The notes beneath the pieces are model-generated. The model had not been told where the DNA came from, made no database searches, and was given only the letters and a program-made list of their open reading frames with translations. The translations under genes and the position numbers were made by a program. Below, piece by piece: positions 1-6,334 of a stretch of DNA of 9,885 nt. The first letter of the stretch is position 1. Every line of letters starts with the position of its first letter. This DNA is from Pseudomonadota bacterium (GTDB lineage Bacteria > Bdellovibrionota > Bacteriovoracia > Bacteriovoracales > Bacteriovoracaceae): contig JAEYUK010000255.1 of NCBI GenBank assembly GCA_023432655.1, positions 1-9,885 on the forward strand, given 5' to 3'.

Positions 1-1490
1 GTGATACAACAGGTATTGAGCCCGACTTCTCACTGGTTAAATTTAAAAAACTGGCAGGAGGAGGGTATTTTAAAATTATTAACCAATCAGTTCCGCGAGC
101 TTTAAGAAGTCTTGGTTATAAAGAGAAGGCGATTACTGAAATTACTCAGTACGCTGTTGGGCATGGTACATTGGTGGGTTCTCCAACAATCACGCATAAA
201 GATTTACGAGCGAAGGGATTTAGTGATGAGAAAATTTCAGTTATTGAATCGCATCTCGCTTCTGCTTTCGATATCACTTTTGCTTTCACTCGTTATATTT
301 TGGGTGATGACTTTTTAAGAGATACTCTGAAAATTTCAGAGGAAAAGTTAAACGACTTTAACTTGAATGTTCTTAAAGAAATGGGATTCACTAACGAAGA
401 GATCCAGAAGGCCACAGACTTTGTCTGTGGAACGATGACACTTGAAGGTGCCCCAGGTCTCAAAGAAGAACATCTTCCGGTTTTTGATTGTGCCAACAAG
501 TGCGGTCGTTACGGAACGCGGGTCATCTCAGCTTCCGGACACATCCGAATGATGGCGGCAGCCCAGCCTTATCTATCAGGGGCGATTTCTAAGACTATCA
601 ATATGCCCAATGAGTGCTCAGTTCAGGATATTTCGGATGCTTATATGCTTTCGTGGAAACTCATGGTTAAGGCCAACGCTATTTATCGCGACGGCTCGAA
701 ACTTTCTCAGCCGCTTAATGCCGCAGCCTTTGAAGATCTGGCAATAATGGATGATGAAACTTCTCAGCATGAGAAGATATTAAATGTTGCAGAAAAGATC
801 GTTGAGAAAATTGTTTATAAGGAAGTCTCCGCTCGTAAGAGTCTTCCTAACCGTCGTATCGGCTATACTCAAAAAGCGAATATTGGCGGTCACAAAGTCT
901 ATCTGCGAACCGGTCAGTATGAAGATGGTAGTGTGGGTGAAATTTTCATTGATATGCATAAGGAAGGAGCTGCTTACCGCTCTCTTATGAACTGCTTTTC
1001 AATTGCGATTTCTCTGGGGCTTCAATACGGAGTGCCTCTGGAAGAATTTGTAGAAGCCTTTACCTTTACTCGTTTTGAGCCAAATGGAATTGTCACCGGT
1101 CACGATAATATAAAAATGGCGACCTCTGTGATTGATTACATCTTCCGTGATCTGGCCTGCAGATATCTCGGTCGTTACGATCTGGTGCATGTTAAGCCGA
1201 GTGATCTTAAGCCAAGTTCAATTCAGGATGAGGACGCTCATGAAGAACCACTCTTAGCAATGATGGATAATGAAGTTCAGTACGCTGACGGACAAAAAAC
1301 TGTGTCCACGCAAAAAGTTTTTAGTGCCGAAGCCAATTTTGAAATGACGGAAGCCGCTAAAAAACGGCAGATGGCCAGAGTAAAAGGGTATGAAGGTGAT
1401 CCTTGCCCAGAATGCCAGAGTTTTACTTTAGTCAGGAATGGTTCATGTCTTAAATGTGATTCCTGCGGGACGACAACTGGTTGTTCTTAA
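1..1490 (+). CDS. nrdJ: Adenosylcobalamin-dependent (class II) ribonucleotide reductase, C-terminal part; 5' end outside window
   Basis: Class II ribonucleotide reductase converts ribonucleotides to deoxyribonucleotides in the cytoplasm using a B12-generated radical and no oxygen. The reading frame is already open at base 3 and gives 495 visible residues, so several hundred N-terminal residues are missing. Family landmarks are clear: [20 protein letters not shown] at the left edge, FDCANKCG near visible residue 160, then [12 protein letters not shown], and [11 protein letters not shown] near residue 235. The C-terminus (bases about 1400-1487) carries CPEC, CLKCDSC and a last Cys before the stop. 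This is the cysteine-rich finger typical of many NrdJ proteins, which combines metal binding with thiols that re-reduce the active site. The internal ATG at 171 is not a start, because homology continues upstream of it. A strong terminator follows directly, so the downstream gene is a separate unit. The assignment is very secure. Confidence 0.97.
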   Translation, partial: DTTGIEPDFSLVKFKKLAGGGYFKIINQSVPRALRSLGYKEKAITEITQYAVGHGTLVGSPTITHKDLRAKGFSDEKISVIESHLASAFDITFAFTRYILGDDFLRDTLKISEEKLNDFNLNVLKEMGFTNEEIQKATDFVCGTMTLEGAPGLKEEHLPVFDCANKCGRYGTRVISASGHIRMMAAAQPYLSGAISKTINMPNECSVQDISDAYMLSWKLMVKANAIYRDGSKLSQPLNAAAFEDLAIMDDETSQHEKILNVAEKIVEKIVYKEVSARKSLPNRRIGYTQKANIGGHKVYLRTGQYEDGSVGEIFIDMHKEGAAYRSLMNCFSIAISLGLQYGVPLEEFVEAFTFTRFEPNGIVTGHDNIKMATSVIDYIFRDLACRYLGRYDLVHVKPSDLKPSSIQDEDAHEEPLLAMMDNEVQYADGQKTVSTQKVFSAEANFEMTEAAKKRQMARVKGYEGDPCPECQSFTLVRNGSCLKCDSCGTTTGCS

Positions 1491-1496
1491 GGATTT

Positions 1497-1528
1497 ATAA
1501 GGTCCTCCTAAAGGAGGACCTTATTTTT
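1497..1528 (+). terminator. Rho-independent terminator of nrdJ
   Basis: A perfect 12-bp stem (1497-1508 with 1513-1524) closes on a four-base TAAA loop and runs into TTTTT at 1524-1528. It lies seven bases after the nrdJ stop codon. The reverse direction lacks a good T-run, so it probably works on the plus strand only. Confidence 0.93.
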
Positions 1529-1560
1529 AAAAAATGATCCATGTCACCTTTTTTATTTCG

Positions 1561-1590
1561 CCTCCATGATAAGATGATCTTACATGGAGG
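1561..1590 (+). promoter_or_regulatory. Palindrome overlapping extended -10 box and Shine-Dalgarno of the CBS-domain gene
   Basis: CCTCCATG (1561-1568) is the exact reverse complement of CATGGAGG (1583-1590). Between them TAAGAT (1570-1575) mirrors ATCTTA (1577-1582), leaving only one unpaired A at 1569. The right arm contains the GGAGG ribosome binding site of the gene starting at 1597. The left half contains TGATAAGAT (1567-1575), which resembles an extended -10 box. Two readings are possible. If transcription starts upstream, the RNA folds into a 13-bp hairpin hiding the ribosome site. If the -10 box is used, the start is near 1582 and the palindrome acts as DNA, for example as a repressor operator. 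No convincing -35 box was seen. Confidence 0.6.
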
Positions 1591-1596
1591 AACATC

Positions 1597-2010
1597 ATGA
1601 ATGTTACAGTAGAAGAATACACCAGCATTTCGCCAATCACTGCAAACCTCAATCTAAGTTTGTCAGAAGCTTTGAATCTCATGAAAACGCACACCATCAG
1701 ACACTTACCTATCACAGAAGATCAAAAAGTCGTGGGTATTGTTTCTGAGAGAGACATTCTGGCCAATTTTGAAAAACCATGGAGTCGAGAATTAAGAGTA
1801 AAAGATGTCATGAATAACTCCATTCTCATTGCTTATAAGAACGAAGCTTTGGGAGATGTGGCCTTTCGTCTATCTTCAGAAAAAAAAGGTTCGGCGATTG
1901 TCTTAGATGATAGCGATGAACTTTATGGTATCTTCACTACCACAGATGCCCTGAATGCTTTGGTGGATTTTATGTCACCGGTTGCGATGACTAAAAATAA
2001 AAATAAATAA
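1597..2010 (+). CDS. Stand-alone protein with two CBS domains
   Basis: This 137-residue cytosolic protein is essentially only a pair of CBS domains (a Bateman module), roughly residues 8-62 and 70-130. Each repeat shows the usual ending: IRHLPITEDQKVVGIVSERD in the first and GSAIVLDDSDELYGIFTTTD in the second. The (S/T)-x-x-D motifs in SERD and TTTD are of the type that bind ribose or phosphate of adenine nucleotides in this family. Such pairs sense AMP, ATP or SAM, and stand-alone versions usually act on a partner protein that cannot be named here. The ATG at 1597 is chosen because GGAGG sits six bases before it. The gene is a separate unit behind the nrdJ terminator and meets a convergent gene 13 bases downstream. 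The domain call is secure; the cellular role is unknown. Confidence 0.93.
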   Translation: MNVTVEEYTSISPITANLNLSLSEALNLMKTHTIRHLPITEDQKVVGIVSERDILANFEKPWSRELRVKDVMNNSILIAYKNEALGDVAFRLSSEKKGSAIVLDDSDELYGIFTTTDALNALVDFMSPVAMTKNKNK

Positions 2011-2011
2011 G

Positions 2012-2073
2012 ATGAAAAAGAACTCACGCTCCTAATTGGGTGCAGACCGAATAAAGAGGTGAGTTCTTTTCAT
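2012..2073. terminator. Shared bidirectional terminator between convergent genes
   Basis: ATGAAAAAGAACTCAC (2012-2027) pairs with GTGAGTTCTTTTCAT (2059-2073) over 15 bp with one bulged A. The arms are A-rich on one side and T-rich on the other, so both strands give a stem followed by a U-run. The 31-base loop is long, and the right arm and loop are coding in the minus-strand gene, whose stop codon lies in the left arm. The position between two gene ends supports termination in both directions; the long loop is the main doubt. Confidence 0.6.
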
Positions 2074-2380
2074 TTAAAATTCGAATCAGTTCAGATTTTG
2101 AGATGAGGATGAGTTCGGTATCTTTTTTTACCCGGCAATTGAAACGAAAAGGAATATTATCTAAGATATTTTTAATACCTAGTGAAATGCCGGGGATTTT
2201 TAACTCGATGATCTTTTTTCTTTTCAATAAATTCAATTCTCCACTTATTAAGATTATTCCGGTATTAGGAATTTGTTTTTCATAAACCAAATCAAACTCA
2301 TTATTGAAAGTCACCGTTTCAAAATGGTCTTTTAAGGTTTCCAAAATTGTCGTGTCGATTTTTTGAATTTCATTTTTCAT
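2024..2380 (-). CDS. Small protein with a cyclic-nucleotide-binding-like (Crp/Fnr sensor) fold, no DNA-binding domain
   Basis: The 118-residue product has the beta-roll pattern of a cNMP-binding domain. A glycine-containing strand pair (NTGIILISGELNLLKRKKII) leads to a PGISLGIKNILDNIPF segment, which matches the turn and short helix where these domains cradle their ligand. It ends with strands (DTELILISKSEL) and a closing helix. A typical phosphate-binding GE...RSA cassette is not visible, so cyclic nucleotide binding is doubtful. There is no helix-turn-helix tail, so it is not a complete Crp/Fnr regulator. It lies 43 bases downstream of the glycosylase gene on the same strand and could be co-transcribed, but TAGAAT six bases before the ATG could be its own -10 box. 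No good Shine-Dalgarno is seen. The fold assignment is by pattern only. Confidence 0.72.
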   Translation of the reverse strand: MKNEIQKIDTTILETLKDHFETVTFNNEFDLVYEKQIPNTGIILISGELNLLKRKKIIELKIPGISLGIKNILDNIPFRFNCRVKKDTELILISKSELIRILNEKNSPLYSVCTQLGA

Positions 2381-2386
2381 GCTTCT

Positions 2387-2392
2387 ATTCTA
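2387..2392 (-). promoter_or_regulatory. Possible -10 box for the cNMP-binding-like gene
   Basis: Read on the minus strand this is TAGAAT (five of six matches to TATAAT), ending six bases before the ATG, so transcription would begin at about the start codon. No matching -35 box was found. AT-rich sequence makes chance matches likely. Confidence 0.25.
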
Positions 2393-2423
2393 ATGATTAA
2401 TAACTAATGAAAAATGCGCTGGA

Positions 2424-3011
2424 TCAGCTTATTTCCTTATTCTCCTTAGTAAGTCCTGTGAGGCGGACGAGTTTTTCTCGGATGCATATTAAATCTTCTG
2501 TTTCAAACCACTGATTTTTAGCAAGCCAGATATTGTTTCTAGGTGAGGGGTGGGGCAGTACGATAAATGGTGAGTCATTCCGGGCATACTCACGGATCTT
2601 GTCAGTTAGCTTTCCCGGGCCTAGGAAATATTCAGTGGAGTAGGAGCCAACTAAAATGGTGACTTGAATGTTTTTAAGATACGAGAGAATGATATCCATC
2701 CACCGCACGCTGCATTCCGGGCGGGGAGGATTGTCTCCAGTGGTCCCGCGGCCTGGATAGCAAAATCCCATTGGGACAATGGCTATTTTCTTGGTCGAAT
2801 AGAAATCAACTTCCTTCATTTGTAGCCACTCACGAAGTCTGATTCCACTGGCGTCGTTCCAAGGTCTGCCTGTTTCATGGACTTTAAGTCCTGGGGCCTG
2901 GCCCACCAAAAGCATAGGTGAATCTTTCGAGAATTGAAGTACGGGTCTAGGACCCAAGGGCAAAACGTCTGAACAGAGGTTACAGGTTTTGATCTCATTT
3001 AAAAGTTTCAT
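2424..3011 (-). CDS. Uracil-DNA glycosylase family protein, Fe-S (family 4/5-like) type
   Basis: This enzyme class cuts uracil from DNA as the first step of base-excision repair. The 195-residue product has motif 1, VGQAPGLKVHETGRPWNDAS (residues 36-55), and motif 2, LPHPSPRNN (152-160), in the right order and spacing. Cysteines at 10, 13, 84 and 100 match the CxxC...C...C pattern that binds a 4Fe-4S cluster in thermophile-type glycosylases. I chose the ATG at 3009-3011. A GTG at 3044 in the same frame would add eleven hydrophobic residues (FLFFCYYL) with no Shine-Dalgarno, and homology begins at MKLLNEI. The ATG also lacks a Shine-Dalgarno; an extended -10-like TGCTACTAT lies nine bases before it. 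The gene is divergent from the flagellin gene across about 119 bases. The family call is firm; substrate preference (uracil or other damaged bases) is not determined by sequence alone. Confidence 0.92.
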   Translation of the reverse strand: MKLLNEIKTCNLCSDVLPLGPRPVLQFSKDSPMLLVGQAPGLKVHETGRPWNDASGIRLREWLQMKEVDFYSTKKIAIVPMGFCYPGRGTTGDNPPRPECSVRWMDIILSYLKNIQVTILVGSYSTEYFLGPGKLTDKIREYARNDSPFIVLPHPSPRNNIWLAKNQWFETEDLICIREKLVRLTGLTKENKEIS

Positions 3012-3020
3012 GATGGCCAG

Positions 3021-3029
3021 ATAGTAGCA
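3021..3029 (-). promoter_or_regulatory. Possible extended -10 box for the glycosylase gene
   Basis: On the minus strand this reads TGCTACTAT, a TGn followed by a hexamer with four of six matches to TATAAT, ending nine bases before the ATG. No -35 box was recognised. If used, the leader would be only a few bases long. Confidence 0.25.
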
Positions 3030-3097
3030 AAAAAATAGGAACACAGGGTGAGTTTATGCTCTGTTATATTACTCAAGTACCTAGGGGACCAAGCTCC

Positions 3098-3124
3098 TTA
3101 AGTATTTTCCTCAGGTTCCGATAA
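3098..3124 (+). promoter_or_regulatory. Sigma-28 (FliA)-like promoter for flagellin
   Basis: TTAA (3098-3101), a 15-base spacer and TCCGATAA (3117-3124) resemble the flagellar sigma factor consensus TAAA-N15-GCCGATAA, with one mismatch in each box. The expected transcription start, about seven bases downstream, falls at the ATG at 3131. The link to a flagellin gene makes the match meaningful; the near absence of a leader is unusual. Confidence 0.6.
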
Positions 3125-3130
3125 GCGCAT

Positions 3131-3961
3131 ATGGGCCTTAGGATCAATACCAACATGAGTGCCATCCAGGCACAAGCTCCGCTCCAAAAAGTCTCTCGTG
3201 AGACTCAGGAGAGTACTGCAAAACTTAGCAGTGGACAGCGTATTACCCGGGCCGCAGACGATGCTGCCGGTCTCGCTATCTCTGAGAAACTCAAAGCTGA
3301 AATCAGATCCTCCAAACAGGCCAACCGAAACGCCAACGATGGGATATCACTCATTCAAACAGCAGAAGGTGGATTAAATGAATCCTCGTCCATTCTGACT
3401 CGTATGCGTGAGCTCGCGATGCAGGCCGCTTCTGATACTCTTACCGACGCTGATAGAGGCAAGTCCTCGCTGGAGTATCAGGCCCTAAAAAGTGAACTTG
3501 ATCGAATTTCTAAAACGACCGAATTTAATGGAACAAAACTTCTTAATGGCTCAGGTCCAACTTTAGATTTTCAGGTTGGGGTGGGATCAAATAATTTTGA
3601 AGATCAAATTTCTTATAATACTGGTCAGATGAACTCCGGGCTAGAAGCCTTAGGGGTTGGCAGTTCTATGATCAGCACTAAATTCGGCGCTCAGCAAAGT
3701 CTTTCAACAATTGATTCGGCCATTAATAAGATATCGGGACAGAGATCGGTTTTGGGGTCGTTACAGAACCGCCTCACTTCTAGTTCTAATAATTTATACA
3801 TTTACTCAGAAAACATGAGTGCCTCTAATAGCCGTATCAGAGACGTGGATTACGCCGAAGAAACCGCAAAGCAGGCCAAGAATAGTATCATCTCTGCTTC
3901 GGGAACGGCCGTCCTTGCTCAGGCCAATACTTCAGGCCAGGGCGCTCTCAAACTATTGTAG
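3131..3961 (+). CDS. fliC: Flagellin, minimal D0/D1 type
   Basis: Flagellin is the filament subunit, exported through the flagellar type III apparatus and polymerised outside the cell. The 276-residue protein has a classic N-terminal D0/D1 region (MGLRINTNMSAIQAQ, then LSSGQRITRAADDAAGLAIS) and a matching C-terminal helix region (SNSRIRDVDYAEETAKQAK, ending GALKLL). The MRELAMQA segment, part of the TLR5-contact region in other bacteria, is present. The middle is short, so the outer D2/D3 domains are essentially absent, as in the roughly 275-residue flagellins of Bdellovibrio-like bacteria. The start is fixed by the conserved GLRIN terminus, yet no Shine-Dalgarno precedes it. A sigma-28-like promoter ends six bases upstream. 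No other flagellar gene is visible, so this is an isolated filament gene; further flagellin copies elsewhere in the genome are likely by analogy with relatives. Confidence 0.96.
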   Translation: MGLRINTNMSAIQAQAPLQKVSRETQESTAKLSSGQRITRAADDAAGLAISEKLKAEIRSSKQANRNANDGISLIQTAEGGLNESSSILTRMRELAMQAASDTLTDADRGKSSLEYQALKSELDRISKTTEFNGTKLLNGSGPTLDFQVGVGSNNFEDQISYNTGQMNSGLEALGVGSSMISTKFGAQQSLSTIDSAINKISGQRSVLGSLQNRLTSSSNNLYIYSENMSASNSRIRDVDYAEETAKQAKNSIISASGTAVLAQANTSGQGALKLL

Positions 3962-3971
3962 TAAGGCAGTT

Positions 3972-4463
3972 TTATTCGCTACGAATTTTACTGGGATCGA
4001 TGGTGGTAGGGATAGAAGTTCCTGACCAGATGGTCTTCTTATGAGATCCGACAACGATTTTTTTTGATGAGAGTTTAATATCCAAGAGAGCATTGAATCC
4101 AGCTTGAACAGCATAGAAAGACATTTTCATGATCGCTTCTTGCTCGTCTTCACAGTTTTCAACGAAATAAGGGTCTTCTTTGCGTTTTAAAAAGCTCGTC
4201 TGCTTACTTTGATCTTTAGTAAAGAAGATCACTTCTTTAGCCTGGTTCATCGTCGCTTCATACTGAGACAAAGGACCGCTGACCTTTTCATCAAAACATT
4301 GGGTACAGTAGGTTGAGTGGGTGAGTTCTTTCGGAATGACTTTAAGAAAAGAGAAGCTCTCTTCCCCGATAAAATGTGTACAAGATTTACAACTGTGTTC
4401 GGTGCAAATTCCACACTGGTAATTAGCTTTGGGTTTTCGGCAGGTTTTACAAATGTCACTCAT
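3972..4463 (-). CDS. Hypothetical protein with N-terminal eight-cysteine FYVE/RING-like zinc finger
   Basis: I do not recognise this 163-residue protein as a named family. Residues 5-56 hold four CxxC pairs (C5/C8, C17/C20, C25/C28, C53/C56) with H23, H30 and H49 nearby. The x8, x4 and x24 spacings resemble the eight-ligand, two-zinc layout of FYVE or other treble-clef and cross-brace fingers. Residues about 76-155 suggest a compact alpha/beta domain: a strand (AKEVIFFTK), a helix (EQEAIMKMSFYAVQAG), then FNALLDIKLSS and GTSIP. That order loosely recalls YbjQ-like small domains, which is inference only. There is no signal peptide or membrane segment, so it should be cytosolic. GGAGA lies five bases before the ATG. 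It converges on flagellin with a ten-base gap and is divergent from the PilZ gene. Protein-protein or metal binding is plausible; the function is unknown. Confidence 0.85.
   Translation of the reverse strand: MSDICKTCRKPKANYQCGICTEHSCKSCTHFIGEESFSFLKVIPKELTHSTYCTQCFDEKVSGPLSQYEATMNQAKEVIFFTKDQSKQTSFLKRKEDPYFVENCEDEQEAIMKMSFYAVQAGFNALLDIKLSSKKIVVGSHKKTIWSGTSIPTTIDPSKIRSE
3974..3989 (+). terminator. Weak hairpin with T-run after flagellin
   Basis: ATTCG (3974-3978) and CGAAT (3982-3986) form a 5-bp stem with a three-base loop, followed by TTT. It lies 12 bases after the flagellin stop and inside the last codons of the convergent gene. It is too short to be a confident terminator, but nothing better was seen for this probably well-expressed gene. 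Confidence 0.25.
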
Positions 4464-4610
4464 ATTTCTCCATACTCATCTTGTTCGAGAGGGTTGTCCA
4501 GATATTTTCTTTATTAAAACTGTGCCTTGTAACTTTGGCAGTGGCTTTTTTCTCATGCAAAATGATTGTGGCAGTGAATGATATCAGATATTTCGGTGTG
4601 ATCGAGCTTA

Positions 4611-4638
4611 TTGAGAAGTTTTTTGAAAGTGATAAAAT
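4611..4638 (+). promoter_or_regulatory. Strong sigma-70-type promoter for the PilZ membrane protein gene
   Basis: TTGAGA (4611-4616, five of six to the -35 consensus) is followed after 16 bases by TAAAAT (4633-4638, five of six to the -10 consensus). A TG sits one base before the -10 box, giving an extended -10. Transcription should start near 4645-4646, on the ATG itself, and no Shine-Dalgarno is present. This promoter is the main reason for preferring the 4646 start over upstream in-frame starts. Confidence 0.6.
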
Positions 4639-4645
4639 ATGTCCC

Positions 4646-5401
4646 ATGAAAAATAAGCCATTAATCTTCACCATCCTATCCATCCTTTGTTTTATCGAGC
4701 CTGCGATTAAGATCCTTTACTTCAAGGCCATGACCGGTTTTGATTTTCTGGTGATCTTCGCTAACCTTAAAGCGCGAAATAGCTTTATCGAGGTGATCGA
4801 TTTTTGGCTTATCTTCCCGATAGCCGGATTACTCATCACTAAGCTCCGCAAGTGGAGTTATTTTTCTTTCATGGGAATTCTCGCCTACATCATTTACAAC
4901 ATTCTGACTTATGAGAAGTATACCTGGCCCTATAACAGTGATTCGCCTTTTTTGTATCACTACCTGGTCGCACTTACCTCTACTGCTGTGTTTTTATATT
5001 TTCTCTCGCCCAAAGCGAGAGAGCCATTCTTTGATAGGAGAGTGCGCTGGTGGGAACCTAAGACCCGTTATAATGTTCAGATCACCTGCAAGCTTCACAG
5101 TAGTCATGTGGTCTTTCCATCTGAAATCCTCAATATTTCTCAGACAGGGGCATTCATTCTGGGAAGTAAATACACTAAGGTGGGTGATAAACTTCTGATG
5201 GAGTTTAATTTTTTAGGTCAACACATTACCGTTCCTGTTGAAGTGATGAATGAGCACAGTATTAATAATCTTGCGGGATTTGGGGTGCGCTTCAAATTCA
5301 GTACTCTGGCCCAAAGCATCCGAATGGGTAAGGTTATTAGCATATTGAAAAAGTCACATAATGCTTTCAAAGTGGATAAGATTGATCGTTTTGCAGCATG
5401 A
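4646..5401 (+). CDS. Four-helix membrane protein with C-terminal PilZ domain
   Basis: The 251-residue product has about four hydrophobic helices (roughly residues 5-25, 51-66, 71-88 and 104-120) followed by a cytosolic PilZ-like domain (about 135-250). PilZ domains bind cyclic di-GMP through an RxxxR stretch and a (D/N)xSxxG motif. The second is intact as NISQTG at 163-168. The first is degenerate: R141 is kept, but the position four residues earlier is Glu, although three arginines occur at 131-134. Binding is therefore uncertain. Such a layout could couple cyclic di-GMP to a membrane event such as motility or surface behaviour. The frame is open upstream to a TTG at 4481 and an ATG at 4562, but neither has a ribosome site, while a good promoter ends seven bases before 4646. 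The secreted-protein gene follows 72 bases later and may be co-transcribed. Confidence 0.85.
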   Translation: MKNKPLIFTILSILCFIEPAIKILYFKAMTGFDFLVIFANLKARNSFIEVIDFWLIFPIAGLLITKLRKWSYFSFMGILAYIIYNILTYEKYTWPYNSDSPFLYHYLVALTSTAVFLYFLSPKAREPFFDRRVRWWEPKTRYNVQITCKLHSSHVVFPSEILNISQTGAFILGSKYTKVGDKLLMEFNFLGQHITVPVEVMNEHSINNLAGFGVRFKFSTLAQSIRMGKVISILKKSHNAFKVDKIDRFAA

Positions 5402-5473
5402 AACTTGAGCGCTAAACCTTGTTTTGACTTGGCCCGGATTTGAAAATGGTTTCTTTCAGCGTCCAATGGGGTC

Positions 5474-6334
5474 ATGAGATCTTTCTTAAGCATCATCATT
5501 ACTTTAGTCTTTTCATTCCCACTATGGGGACAGGAACAATTCAAATTAGAGGGACGCTTTAAACTTGGTTCTTCCCGGATAGTAAAATACACCATGACAT
5601 GGAAGGAGCAGGAAAAGACTCTTGAAGGAACTTATCAGGATGATTATTTCGGTGAAGAGGGTAAGGTTTCAGGCAGGATAGATGAATTCGGAAGAAACTT
5701 TATGATCAGTTTCCCGACAGAAACAAAAGGTGTGAAGTCCATTAATCTTTTGAGTTCACGGGCCGGGTCCAGATCAACCGGCACCACAATCCCTGTCAGT
5801 TTGGTTATCCGCGACTCCCGAGGAAATCCGATAGAGCTTGCTAAATCATCCTCGCAACTGGTCTCGATAAATCCCGTCATCGCCCAAAAACAGGAAGAAG
5901 CGGCCTTATGTCGTGAAGGCTTTGGTGCGCTTCAGGGTTATTGTGGCGAATACCAGGGAACGATTACTGAAAAGGTCGATAGAGATGATCAATGTAATCT
6001 CTTATTCGCTGAAGCAGTTCGACTGGAATTGGATTTTTCAGGAGAGCTTAATCTCTATCTCGGATTAAGAACCGGAGTCGTCACAATTCCTTATCATCAG
6101 ATAGGAAGAATCCCCTCAAATCCAGAATCCCTTTCGATTGATGTTTTAAGCCGAAACTGCGCCCCTTTATCGGGCACTTCATTTTCCAATGATAACTGTA
6201 AGCGTCTTCACTTAATTGGAAGATTTTCACTGAGAGAGAATACCAGGCATTTTACCGGGGTTTACTCTATCACTGATGAACTCACAAATAATGTTTGTCG
6301 CTATTCGCTTTCAATGGATCGATCTGATCAATAG
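5474..6334 (+). CDS. Secreted hypothetical protein with six cysteines
   Basis: I do not recognise a named family. The 286-residue product begins with a signal peptide: MR, a hydrophobic core SFLSIIITLVFSF, then PLWG with probable cleavage after G19. It should be periplasmic or exported. The mature part looks like two beta-rich halves. The first (about 22-115) starts LEGRFKLGSSRIVKYTMTW and includes EGTYQDDYF. The second (about 146-282) holds all six cysteines (146, 157, 174, 229, 242, 275), an even number suggesting disulfides. It also has a similar LIGRFSL...GVYS strand pair, hinting at a distant internal duplication. No lipobox and no catalytic motif were seen. The GGGG just before the ATG is too close to be an ideal ribosome site. 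A TTGACT (5424-5429) could be a -35 box, but no -10 partner is convincing, so read-through from the PilZ gene is possible. It overlaps serA tail-to-tail by seven bases. Confidence 0.82.
   Translation: MRSFLSIIITLVFSFPLWGQEQFKLEGRFKLGSSRIVKYTMTWKEQEKTLEGTYQDDYFGEEGKVSGRIDEFGRNFMISFPTETKGVKSINLLSSRAGSRSTGTTIPVSLVIRDSRGNPIELAKSSSQLVSINPVIAQKQEEAALCREGFGALQGYCGEYQGTITEKVDRDDQCNLLFAEAVRLELDFSGELNLYLGLRTGVVTIPYHQIGRIPSNPESLSIDVLSRNCAPLSGTSFSNDNCKRLHLIGRFSLRENTRHFTGVYSITDELTNNVCRYSLSMDRSDQ

Noticed and set aside
171..173. ATG as the start of the ribonucleotide reductase gene
   Set aside because: The same frame is open to the left edge and encodes conserved NrdJ sequence before this ATG, so it is internal.
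3012..3044. GTG start at 3044 extending the glycosylase by eleven residues
   Set aside because: The added residues are hydrophobic and unlike the family, no ribosome site precedes the GTG, and homology begins at the ATG at 3011.
4481..4645. Extended N-terminus for the PilZ protein from TTG at 4481 or ATG at 4562
   Set aside because: Neither has a Shine-Dalgarno, and the -35/-10 promoter at 4611-4638 would lie inside the extended gene. The alternative cannot be fully excluded.
5218..5595. 125-codon minus-strand open frame
   Set aside because: It lies antisense across the end of the PilZ gene and the start of the secreted-protein gene, with no ribosome site and no protein-like pattern.
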